Origin: RYN-433 sp036558265 | Lineage (GTDB): Bacteria; Planctomycetota; Phycisphaerae; Tepidisphaerales; Tepidisphaeraceae | Direction of reading: 5' to 3' | Assembly: GCA_036558265.1 (NCBI GenBank) | Contig: DATBFY010000621.1 | Span: forward strand, 1-13,590 | Length of the DNA stretch: 13,590 nt | Shown: positions 1-5,658 of the stretch, in pieces | How the letters are laid out: each line of letters starts with the position of its first letter | How positions within the stretch are numbered: position 1 is the first letter of the stretch | Notes under the pieces: generated by a model | Told to the model about the DNA's origin: nothing | Seen by the model: the letters and a program-made list of their open reading frames with translations, nothing else | Databases searched by the model: none | Made by a program: the position numbers and the translations under genes

Positions 1-1
1 T

Positions 2-40
2 GGGATGGAACCGCTGAACCGGCAGGAAGTGACGCCCTGA
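2..40 (+). CDS. 3' end of an upstream gene (partial)
   Basis: This frame is open from the window edge to a TGA at 38-40, and 10 of its 12 sense codons end in G or C, like the phage genes downstream. The visible peptide ends in EVTP and is too short to assign. By position before a scaffold gene it could be a portal or head-morphogenesis protein, but that is inference from usual gene order only. A second open frame (from base 1 to TGA 112-114) overlaps the next ATG but has poorer third-position GC, so I prefer this one. Confidence 0.35.
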   Translation, partial: GMEPLNRQEVTP

Positions 41-70
41 CCGTACCGACTTTCGTTTTCGCCGAACGTC

Positions 71-79
71 TGCTAGTAT
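71..79 (+). promoter_or_regulatory. possible extended -10 promoter before the scaffold gene
   Basis: TGC followed by TAGTAT fits an extended -10 element (TGn plus a TATAAT-like hexamer, 4 of 6). It lies in the only clearly non-coding, less GC-rich stretch at the start of the window (41-110). No good -35 hexamer is present 16-18 bases upstream. If used, it would start a head-gene transcript near base 86. The call rests on resemblance alone. Confidence 0.3.
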
Positions 80-97
80 CCGGCCAGCACTGGTCGG
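80..97 (+). promoter_or_regulatory. hairpin / imperfect palindrome upstream of the scaffold ribosome-binding site
   Basis: CCGGCCA (80-86) pairs with TGGTCGG (91-97) through one G-U pair across a GCAC loop. The AAGGAG ribosome-binding site follows at 100-105. In a read-through message this could expose or protect the scaffold start; as DNA it could be an operator overlapping the expected start point of the candidate promoter. There is no T-tract, so it is not a clear terminator. Confidence 0.3.
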
Positions 98-110
98 GCA
101 AGGAGCCACG

Positions 111-653
111 ATGAGCGACGACCAGACCCCCAGCGAGTCCCCGGCGGACTCCAACGGGACGCCCCCGGCGGGCACTGACTCCCAGGCGGAGACGATTTCG
201 CTCGAGGCCGCCCGCGAGCTGCGGCGCGAAGCCAAGCAGTTGCGGGCCCGGGTGAAAGAGCTCGAAGCGGCGGCCCAGGCGGCGGCCGACGAGAAGGGCA
301 CCGACCTCGAACGACTCCAGCGCGAACGCGACCAGGCCGTGACGGAACGGGACAGCCTGTCCCAGAAGTGGCGGTTTGCGGTTGGGCAGTCCGCGCTTGC
401 GGAGGCGGCGCGCCAGGCGGGCGCGATCAGTCCGCGGGCGGTGTGGCGCCTCGTTGATGCCGAGAGCCTCGAGATCGACGAGAGCGGAACGATCTCCAAC
501 CTCGATGACGTGCTGGCGACCGTGAAGACGACCTATCCCGAGCAGTTCCGCGGGCCCGGTTCCGCCGATGGCGGCGCCGGCACGAACGCGGACGGCGCGG
601 GCAAGGTCGACGCCAATGCCGCCTTGCGCCAGTTGAGCGGTCGCTCCGGCTAA
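111..653 (+). CDS. capsid scaffold protein (probable)
   Basis: A 180-residue protein just before the capsid gene, the usual place for a scaffold, which organises capsid subunits inside the procapsid and then leaves. Residues 1-30 are low-complexity and polar (Ser, Pro, Asp, Thr). About 31-88 form a charged, heptad-like coiled coil beginning ISLEAARELRREAKQLRARV. About 89-145 are a more compact segment with an AVWRLVDAESLEIDESG stretch, a pattern I associate with scaffolds of small siphophages. The tail is Gly/Ala-rich and ends ALRQLSGRSG. The ATG at 111 has AAGGAG at 100-105, spaced by five bases. Scaffold sequences diverge quickly, so the call rests on coiled coil, length and position; a minor structural protein of the GP20 type is the main alternative. 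Confidence 0.75.
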   Translation: MSDDQTPSESPADSNGTPPAGTDSQAETISLEAARELRREAKQLRARVKELEAAAQAAADEKGTDLERLQRERDQAVTERDSLSQKWRFAVGQSALAEAARQAGAISPRAVWRLVDAESLEIDESGTISNLDDVLATVKTTYPEQFRGPGSADGGAGTNADGAGKVDANAALRQLSGRSG

Positions 654-683
654 TTGCCGGCGACGCCCTCCGCGCGGGCGGAT

Positions 684-689
684 GAGGAG
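684..689 (+). promoter_or_regulatory. ribosome-binding site that sets the capsid protein start
   Basis: GAGGAG lies seven bases before GTG 697 and runs into the possible ATG at 682. An ATG 682 start would leave this strong site inside the coding sequence and has no site of its own, so GTG 697 is favoured. Confidence 0.6.
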
Positions 690-696
690 TCGCCAG

Positions 697-1647
697 GTGC
701 CTTACGCCAACATCATCAGCCGGACCGATGCGGCCGCGCTGATTACCGAGCAAGTCTCCGATGTGATGATGCGCGGCATCACCCAGCAGTCCGCCGCGAT
801 CCAACTCTTTCGCAACGTCCCGGTCGGGACCAACGCCACCCGCGTGCCGCTGGCCTCGGCCCTGCCCACCGCCTACTGGGTCAACCCGACCGATGTCGGC
901 CTCAAGCAAACCACCGAAACCAACTGGACCAGCGCCTATCTCTACATCGAGGAACTCGCGGCGATCGTCGTCATACCGAACAGCGTGCTCGACGATAGCT
1001 CGGTCGACATCCTGGGGATGATCGAACCGCAACTGATCGAAGCGGTCGCCATCGCCTTCGACGCCGCCGTCTTCTTCGGCACGAACGCCCCGGCCAGTTT
1101 TCCCGATGACCTCACCACCGCCGCCACCGCCGCCGGCAATGTGGCGGTGCGCGGGACGGCGGCCGGCACCGCCGGCGGCATCGCCGAGGACATCAACCAA
1201 TTGCTCGGCACACTCGAAGCCGACGGCTACGTTGCCACCGGCATCGTCGCCAACCCGACGATGAAAGCGCGGCTGCGCGGGGCGCGCGATTCGACCGGGC
1301 AACTGCTGCTCGATGTCAACGGCGGCACGGCCAATGTCTGGGGCATTCCCACGGTCTACCCGATGGGGATCGGTTGGCCGGCGGCGGTCTCCTCGCCCGA
1401 GGCCTTCGCCTTGCAGCGCGAGAACTTCCTGGTCGGCATCCGCCAGGATTTCACGGTCACCGTCCACACCGAGGGCGTGATCACCGACGCCGCGGCGCTC
1501 GTCACCTACAACCTGATGCAGCAGGACCTAACCGCCGTCCGCGTCGTCTTCCGCGCCGGCTGGGTGGCCGGCAATCCGGTCAACCGCGCGCAGCCGACCG
1601 AGGCCAATCGCTATCCGGCGGCCGTGTTGACGAGCCCGGCATCGTAG
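697..1647 (+). CDS. major capsid protein, HK97 fold
   Basis: Shell protein of the head, 316 residues from GTG 697 (an in-frame ATG at 682 would add five). The N-terminus (PYANIISRTDAAALITEQVS) and the first third (QSAAIQLFRNVPVG, LPTAYWVN, LKQTTETNW) match the arrangement of phage major capsid proteins of the HK97 family (Pfam Phage_capsid). The segment with YLYIEELAAIVVIPNSVLDD would be the long spine-helix/P-domain region, and AVFFGTNAPASFP is a typical phrase after it. There is no long N-terminal delta domain, which agrees with a separate scaffold upstream. The last segment (VVFRAGWVAGNPVNRAQP) forms a beta-rich end. The stop TAG is part of the TAGGAGG ribosome-binding site of the next gene, indicating tight operon packing. 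Confidence 0.9.
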   Translation: MPYANIISRTDAAALITEQVSDVMMRGITQQSAAIQLFRNVPVGTNATRVPLASALPTAYWVNPTDVGLKQTTETNWTSAYLYIEELAAIVVIPNSVLDDSSVDILGMIEPQLIEAVAIAFDAAVFFGTNAPASFPDDLTTAATAAGNVAVRGTAAGTAGGIAEDINQLLGTLEADGYVATGIVANPTMKARLRGARDSTGQLLLDVNGGTANVWGIPTVYPMGIGWPAAVSSPEAFALQRENFLVGIRQDFTVTVHTEGVITDAAALVTYNLMQQDLTAVRVVFRAGWVAGNPVNRAQPTEANRYPAAVLTSPAS

Positions 1648-1655
1648 GAGGACCC

Positions 1656-1850
1656 ATGAGCGAGCAGACGAAGAAACCAACGGCGCCGCCACCGCCACCG
1701 ACGGACCCGAAGGGTGAGACGGCGCTGAGTGAGGATGAGGTCCGGGAGGCCGGCTTCTTCGGCACGGCGGTCGACGAGACCCCGGACGAGGACTACACCG
1801 TCACCGGCGTCGCCAAACGGGCCGCCAAACCGGCGAAACCTGCGTCGTGA
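1656..1850 (+). CDS. small acidic, proline-rich protein after the capsid gene
   Basis: A 64-residue protein starting at ATG 1656 behind AGGAGGA at 1646-1652. Residues 8-18 are mostly proline and threonine; the middle (LSEDEVREAGFFGTAVDETP) is acidic; the C-terminus has Ala-Lys-Pro repeats. I do not recognise a family. Small proteins of this kind often sit between the capsid and connector genes and may be head-associated or help assembly, but the sequence shows no function. The TGA at 1848-1850 overlaps the GTG of the next gene at 1847, suggesting coupled translation. Confidence 0.7.
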   Translation: MSEQTKKPTAPPPPPTDPKGETALSEDEVREAGFFGTAVDETPDEDYTVTGVAKRAAKPAKPAS

Positions 1851-2239
1851 ACCTCGACGCGGCCCGCGCCATGCTGGTCGATCTGGTCCAGCCCGATTTG
1901 CCGCCGGAGCTGACGACGGAGGAGCTGGACCGCCTACTGGCGCGGGTGGCCTCGCCGGGGATCGATGACACCGACGGCGCCGCCTACTCCCCGGCGGCGG
2001 TCTACCGCGCCGCCATCGCCGGGCTGAACATGAAACAGGCGCGGCTGATGCATAGCGCCATTACCTTCATCGGCGATGCCGGGACGTACACCGGCTCGCA
2101 GTTGATGGACAACATCACCACCCTGATCCGCGAGTATCAACGCCTGGCCGGCGGGGCCCTCCTCGCCGCCCGGCCGCTCCCGCCGGCGCGCCGAGACGTG
2201 CGGGTGAATTGGAACGATCCCTATGCCGACGCTCCTTGA
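1847..2239 (+). CDS. head-tail connector protein (probable adaptor)
   Basis: 130 residues with a GTG start overlapping the previous stop (GTGA). Residues 1-95 are mainly helical: LDAARAMLVDLVQPDLPPEL, LTTEELDRLLARVASPGI, AAVYRAAIAGLNMKQARLM, then LMDNITTLIREYQRLAGG. A small four-helix protein directly after the capsid gene is what is expected of the adaptor ring that docks on the portal (SPP1 gp15 / HK97 gp6 type). The last 30 residues are Arg/Pro-rich. No decisive motif is present, so the assignment rests on predicted fold, length and position. The next ATG lies 17 bases before this stop. Confidence 0.6.
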   Translation: MNLDAARAMLVDLVQPDLPPELTTEELDRLLARVASPGIDDTDGAAYSPAAVYRAAIAGLNMKQARLMHSAITFIGDAGTYTGSQLMDNITTLIREYQRLAGGALLAARPLPPARRDVRVNWNDPYADAP

Positions 2240-2585
2240 CCCGCGCACCATCGCCGATCTGGGCGCGCTCGAGAACCGGGCGGCGCGGGTCGAGGCGATC
2301 ACCTTCCTGCGCGACAACCAGCAGAGCGGCGCCACCGATAGCCTGGCGCCGCAGAGCCTGGTCATCCGCCTCAATCCGGGCAAAGCCCCGCGCATCGCCA
2401 CCGACGGCGCGCTGGCGGCGCCGGTCGACGGCCGGATCATGACCGTCCTCGGCGACGGTCCCTTCCTCGGGCTGACCGGCGATCATTTCCTGCTCGACGG
2501 CCGGGCTTGCACGGTCGGCCGGGTGCAACGCCTGCCCGATTACCGCACGGTGGCCGAGTTCACCTTCGATAGTGGGGTGCCCTAA
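2223..2585 (+). CDS. head closure / head-tail joining protein (probable)
   Basis: 120 residues. The gene begins inside the previous one (17-base overlap) and its TAA shares its last base with the next ATG (TAATG at 2583-2587). After residue 35 the protein looks beta-rich, with SLVIRLNPGK, VDGRIMTVLGDGPF and LTGDHFLLDGRACTVGRV, which would suit the small beta-barrel closure proteins (SPP1 gp16 type) that seal the connector after DNA packaging. I cannot confirm the family by sequence; a minor capsid protein is the alternative. GGAA at 2211-2214 is a weak ribosome-binding site, so translation is probably coupled to the gene upstream. Confidence 0.5.
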   Translation: MPTLLDPRTIADLGALENRAARVEAITFLRDNQQSGATDSLAPQSLVIRLNPGKAPRIATDGALAAPVDGRIMTVLGDGPFLGLTGDHFLLDGRACTVGRVQRLPDYRTVAEFTFDSGVP

Positions 2586-2950
2586 TGGCCGGTCTGCTCG
2601 ACGCCAGTCTGACCTGGAGCCCCGGCCCCGAGGTCTTAGCGCGGCAAACCGTCGCCTGGGGGAAGCGGCTGCTCGACGCCCTGGAAGAACTGGGCCGGCT
2701 CTTCGCCGACCGCATCCAGGCCGCGGCCCAACGGGATGCACCCTGGACCGACCGCACCAGCCACGCCCGCCAGGGCCTGACCGGGCGCTGCGAACGGATC
2801 GCCAACGGCATCGTGATCGTGCTCTTTCATGCCGTCAGTTACGGAATTTGGCTCGAGGTGGCCAACGCCGGCGCCTACGCCGCGATCCTGCCGGCCTTGG
2901 AGGCCAACTATGCACCCTTGATGGCGGCGATCACCCGGTTGGTGAAGTAA
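2585..2950 (+). CDS. HK97 gp10-like neck/tail completion protein
   Basis: 121 residues. The middle (APWTDRTSHARQGLTGRCE) followed by IVIVLFHAVSYGIWLEVANA and ILPALEANYAPLMAAI is the characteristic pattern of HK97 gp10-type proteins, which act at the head-tail neck during joining. The pattern contains the conserved W-TD-TG/S-AR-GL run and the YG-WLE run. Start and stop both overlap neighbouring genes by one base (TAATG at each end), so it is embedded in a coupled cluster. The length is near the family's usual 110-150 residues. Confidence 0.75.
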   Translation: MAGLLDASLTWSPGPEVLARQTVAWGKRLLDALEELGRLFADRIQAAAQRDAPWTDRTSHARQGLTGRCERIANGIVIVLFHAVSYGIWLEVANAGAYAAILPALEANYAPLMAAITRLVK

Positions 2951-3432
2951 TGGCCACCGTGCAGGACCAGCTTCATAGCCGCCTGACGAGCAGCGCCACC
3001 CTGACCGCGCTCCTGGTCGGCGGCATCTACAAGCGACCCTTGAAACGGGGCGACGTCGACACCGCCGGTCGGCTCGTGCCGCCGGGGGCGACGCCGCTGG
3101 CCTTTGCCGGGCCGCATGTTCGCCCCAGCGCCGTCATCGTCGACCGGGGCGAGCAGAGCGCGGCCCTGGCTCCCGTCGATAGCGCGGTCATGGGCTTTCC
3201 CGAAGTCTGGCTCTATGCCGCCCACACCGAGACCGGGAAGCAGCAACTGGCGCTGGCCTGGGAGGAAGCCTACAGTTTGCTCCACCGCTGGCGCTTCGCC
3301 GGGGCGAGCGGCACCGGCTTTGAAACCCTGGTCGTCGGCCGGCTGGGGGTGATGGACGATCCCGCCCTGGCGGCGGCGATCGTCGACCGCATGCGCCTGC
3401 AAGTCGCGGGGCTGTGGCGGAACGTGAACTAG
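2950..3432 (+). CDS. tail terminator protein (probable)
   Basis: 160 residues from ATG 2950, overlapping the previous TAA by one base. It begins with a helix (ATVQDQLHSRLTSSATLTAL), then GGIYKRPLKRG, and later has VWLYAAHTETGKQQLALAWE, which looks like beta strand then helix, and RLQVAGLW at the end. Tail terminators (lambda gpU / DUF3168-like) are alpha/beta proteins of 110-170 residues at this position; they cap the tube and join it to the head. No unmistakable motif is visible, so position and general fold carry the call. Confidence 0.55.
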   Translation: MATVQDQLHSRLTSSATLTALLVGGIYKRPLKRGDVDTAGRLVPPGATPLAFAGPHVRPSAVIVDRGEQSAALAPVDSAVMGFPEVWLYAAHTETGKQQLALAWEEAYSLLHRWRFAGASGTGFETLVVGRLGVMDDPALAAAIVDRMRLQVAGLWRNVN

Positions 3433-3447
3433 TCGAGAGGATGCGTC

Positions 3448-3654
3448 ATGGCGAAACCAACCCAAGCGGCGCTCGACGCCGCCCTGGCTGAGGGCAAGAA
3501 CCTGCCGGCCGGGGACTACGCGATTGATTGGGCGCACGGCGGGATCGTGCGCGATCTAACCACCGAGGAGAAGGCGGCGGCGAAGAAAGACGCCGACGAA
3601 TTGGCCGCGACCAAGGCGACGCCGGACGCGGCCCCGGCCCCGAGCGCCGGCTAA
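3448..3654 (+). CDS. small unknown protein before the tail tube region
   Basis: 68 residues, ATG 3448 behind GAGAGGA (3435-3441). The N-terminal half is compact (GKNLPAGDYAIDWAHGGIVR); the C-terminal half is a Lys/Asp/Ala-rich helix ending in Ala-Pro repeats. It shares general style with the 64-residue gene after the capsid gene but I see no clear homology. The TAA overlaps the next ATG (TAATG at 3652-3656), so it is translated together with its neighbour. I do not recognise it. Confidence 0.65.
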   Translation: MAKPTQAALDAALAEGKNLPAGDYAIDWAHGGIVRDLTTEEKAAAKKDADELAATKATPDAAPAPSAG

Positions 3655-4214
3655 TGCTGCCGCCGGTCAAAGGGATCACCGCCTGGCACGCCGCCCAACT
3701 GCGTGACGCCGGCGTCGAGACGGTGCTCGGCGAACCGCCAGATGCTGCCGCCGCCGATGATGAGGCGCGGACGGTTGCCGTGACGTGGGTCGGCGAGCCG
3801 GCATTGTTCGACAACCCGGTCACCCAGTACCGGGTCTTTCTGACCCGCCACAACTTGCCGCCGCAGGGCGGTCTCAGCCCGTATACGCGGGAGCAGTTGG
3901 CGGCGCTCGAGGCGGCGATGCGGATCCGGATCATCCCGTTTCCAGGACACACCCGCGAGCTCGGCCCGCGTGATGGGCTCTCCCGCGAGTACCGCTGGGG
4001 GCATGCCGCCGGCAGCCGCACCATCCCGGTGCGTTACGCCGATGCCGAGAAGATCAAAGCGTCACCGAGCGGGCATGAGTTCCGCCTGCCGGATGAGCCC
4101 GAATCGCCGTTCGCCACCGTGCCGACGAATCTGCGGTTGGTCGGCGCGACCGAATACGAGGGGATTGGCCGCTACGTCTTGCGCCGGACCACCGGCGCCA
4201 CGTCTGAGGAGTAG
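3654..4214 (+). CDS. unknown protein between tail terminator and tail tube
   Basis: 186 residues from ATG 3654. The open frame extends upstream, but this ATG overlaps the previous stop and is the natural start. Residues 1-25 (PPVKGITAWHAAQLRDAGVE) resemble a helix-hairpin-helix element such as GIG-xx-A-xxL-xxAGI, a weak similarity. The rest is mixed, with many Arg and Pro, including RIIPFPGHTRELGP and a C-terminal LRLVGATEYEGIGRYVLRRT. Position suggests a structural or assembly role in the tail, but I do not recognise a family. The TAG at 4212-4214 directly follows the GAGGAG ribosome-binding site of the tube gene. Confidence 0.65.
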   Translation: MLPPVKGITAWHAAQLRDAGVETVLGEPPDAAAADDEARTVAVTWVGEPALFDNPVTQYRVFLTRHNLPPQGGLSPYTREQLAALEAAMRIRIIPFPGHTRELGPRDGLSREYRWGHAAGSRTIPVRYADAEKIKASPSGHEFRLPDEPESPFATVPTNLRLVGATEYEGIGRYVLRRTTGATSEE

Positions 4215-4220
4215 ATCGAG

Positions 4221-4754
4221 ATGCCAAACTTCGGCGAAATTCCCAGAGGTCTTGAAGATCTCAAGGTGTACGTACTCACCGGCGATGTGCCGGGCACCGC
4301 GATCGACACGCCCGGCATCCGGGCGCTCAGTTTCAATATCGAATCGGACAGTGACGAGCTCGAAGGCGATAACTCGGTCATCGCCGTGGCCCGCAATCCG
4401 AAACGGGTGACCGGCAGCGTCGAACTCGGCAAGATGAACCTGGCGGCCTTGGGCGCCTTTACCGGCAATACGCAGACGAGTTCCGGCTCGACCCCGAACG
4501 TGATCATCAGCCTGGAGGAGTCGGCGGCGCAATCGACCCAATACGTCCAGATCGTCGGCCAGGCGCCCTCCCAGGACCAGACCGGCAGCGCCTACCGGGT
4601 GACGATCTATAAGGCGCTGATCACCTCCGGGCCGGATGAATCGCTCACGGTGAACGAGTGGAGCACGCCGACGCTCGACTTCCAGGGGGTGGAAAATGCG
4701 AGCGGTTTCCTGCTCAAGCGGCAGAATTATGAGACCAGTGCGGCGATCACCTAA
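4221..4754 (+). CDS. major tail tube protein
   Basis: 177 residues from ATG 4221 with GAGGAG at 4206-4211. Protein of the tail tube, which stacks as hexameric rings around the tape measure. It looks like an all-beta protein with alternating strands: LEDLKVYVLTGD, LSFNIESDSDELEGDNSVIA, RVTGSVELGKMNL, AYRVTIYKALITSGP and TLDFQGVENASG. The turn carrying ESDSDELEGDN-V-A-AR-PK, followed by GSVELGKMNLAALGAF, is a common tube-protein layout. It lies directly before the chaperone pair and tape measure, as expected, and is the only tube gene with no sheath gene nearby, pointing to a non-contractile tail. Its TAA overlaps the next ATG (TAATG). Confidence 0.8.
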   Translation: MPNFGEIPRGLEDLKVYVLTGDVPGTAIDTPGIRALSFNIESDSDELEGDNSVIAVARNPKRVTGSVELGKMNLAALGAFTGNTQTSSGSTPNVIISLEESAAQSTQYVQIVGQAPSQDQTGSAYRVTIYKALITSGPDESLTVNEWSTPTLDFQGVENASGFLLKRQNYETSAAIT

Positions 4755-5584
4755 TGGCGGGCAAGAACGGGGCGAACGCGGCGGCGGATCGTGGGGGCGA
4801 ACTCAGCGCCCGCTGGCTGGCCCGCACCCGCGCCAGCCATCAGGAACGGCTCGCCCATGAAACGCCGGTCGAAGTCGCGCTCCCCGGCGGCGAGCCGGTC
4901 CTCGCCGTGCGCTGTGACATCTGGTCATTACTGGAAGCGGGGCGCATCCCCGACGGCCTGACCGGGTTTGTCTTCGAGCTCCTCGAGCGCGGCCGGGCGA
5001 ACGAGCCGGAGGCGACGACCGCCTTCGTCACCGAACGCTTCGTCGAGTGGCTGGGGGTGCTCGATACCGTTTGGCTGGCCTGTGTCGTCGCCCCGCGCTT
5101 CACCACCGAGCGGGCGAGCGCCGACGGCGCGATCCCGTTGCACCTGGTCGATCCGGCCGACAAAAGCGCGCTCTGTCTCTGGGCTCAGGGGGTGCCCGAT
5201 TACCTCAACGCCTTTCGCCCTGCCGCATCCGCTGATGGAACACCCGCGCTTCCTGGCGATCCTGCACGAGCATCACCTCCTGGCGAGCGCCTACGGGCTG
5301 CACCCGGCGACGACGTTCGGGGTGGACCCGGTGACCCAACCGCTGCTGGCCTATCAACTCCTGCGGGCGACGTACGTGGCCGGCACGCGCGTCGAAGCCC
5401 GGCTCGCGGAAACGAAACGGGTGAGCGTCAAACTGCCGCCGCGCCCGCCGAAGGGGTCGACCTGGGGCGAGGCGCGGGTGTGGACGTGGGAACAGGCGGT
5501 CGGGCTCGCTCCGCCCCCGCCGGAGGCCGACGGCTCACGCGGGGAGCCGGTGCGGCCGCCGGCGGAAGCGAGGCCAGCCGATGA
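4754..5584 (+). CDS. tail assembly chaperone, zero-frame product (gpG-like)
   Basis: Starts at ATG 4754, overlapping the tube stop. Residues 1-154 look real: a polar start, then VEVALPGGEPVLAVRCDIWSL, LLEAGRIPDGL, helices to ERFVEWLGVLDTVWLACVV, then LVDPADKSALCLWAQGVPDY. This is the layout of N-terminal tail chaperones of siphophages, which bind the tape measure before the tube polymerises around it. After about base 5215 this frame turns into a Gly/Ala/Arg/Pro-rich low-complexity sequence with poor third-position GC, while the +1 frame becomes clearly coding. The real short product is therefore either a 276-residue protein with a nonsense-like tail or, more probably, mainly the shifted fusion of 300 residues ending at 5657. 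An uncorrected base error near 5190-5215 would give the same picture. Confidence 0.7.
   Translation: MAGKNGANAAADRGGELSARWLARTRASHQERLAHETPVEVALPGGEPVLAVRCDIWSLLEAGRIPDGLTGFVFELLERGRANEPEATTAFVTERFVEWLGVLDTVWLACVVAPRFTTERASADGAIPLHLVDPADKSALCLWAQGVPDYLNAFRPAASADGTPALPGDPARASPPGERLRAAPGDDVRGGPGDPTAAGLSTPAGDVRGRHARRSPARGNETGERQTAAAPAEGVDLGRGAGVDVGTGGRARSAPAGGRRLTRGAGAAAGGSEASR
5213..5219 (+). other. candidate +1 programmed ribosomal frameshift site (TTT CGC C)
   Basis: The zero frame reads GCC TTT CGC CCT. A +1 slip of tRNA-Phe from TTT to TTC lets the ribosome continue GCC CTG CCG CAT into the downstream chaperone frame. Third-position GC changes frame almost exactly here: 5 of 11 codons after TTT in the zero frame end in G/C, against 9 of 11 in the +1 frame. 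A run of five G at 5188-5192 (CAG GGG GTG) is a second possible +1 site, but using it would replace VPDYLNAF with CPITSTPF. Confidence 0.55.
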
Positions 5585-5657
5585 TGCGGTCCTGGCCGAT
5601 GCCCGCGCTATCTTGCGCGGGGAGATCGACCCGGCGACGTGGGGGCTCCCGGGGTGA
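5235..5657 (+). CDS. tail assembly chaperone, downstream part (gpT-like)
   Basis: Coding in the +1 frame relative to the upstream chaperone. The first ATG after the frame change is 5235, giving 140 residues beginning EHPRFLAILHEHHLLASAYG, followed by DPVTQPLLAYQLLRATYVAG, VEARLAETKRVSVKLPPRPP and a Pro/Glu-rich end that finishes with LADARAILRGEIDPATWGLPG. There is no purine-rich ribosome-binding site before ATG 5235, so expression as a fusion by frameshift from the upstream frame is more likely than independent initiation. In lambda-like phages the T part recruits tube subunits while the G part coats the tape measure. The stop at 5655-5657 is one base from the convergent stop of the minus-strand nuclease gene. 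Confidence 0.7.
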   Translation: MEHPRFLAILHEHHLLASAYGLHPATTFGVDPVTQPLLAYQLLRATYVAGTRVEARLAETKRVSVKLPPRPPKGSTWGEARVWTWEQAVGLAPPPPEADGSRGEPVRPPAEARPADDAVLADARAILRGEIDPATWGLPG

Positions 5658-5658
5658 G

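Noticed and set aside
427..1467. Minus-strand open frame of 346 codons opposite the scaffold and capsid genes
   Set aside because: Same composition effect; the capsid frame on the plus strand is convincing and the antisense product is low-complexity.
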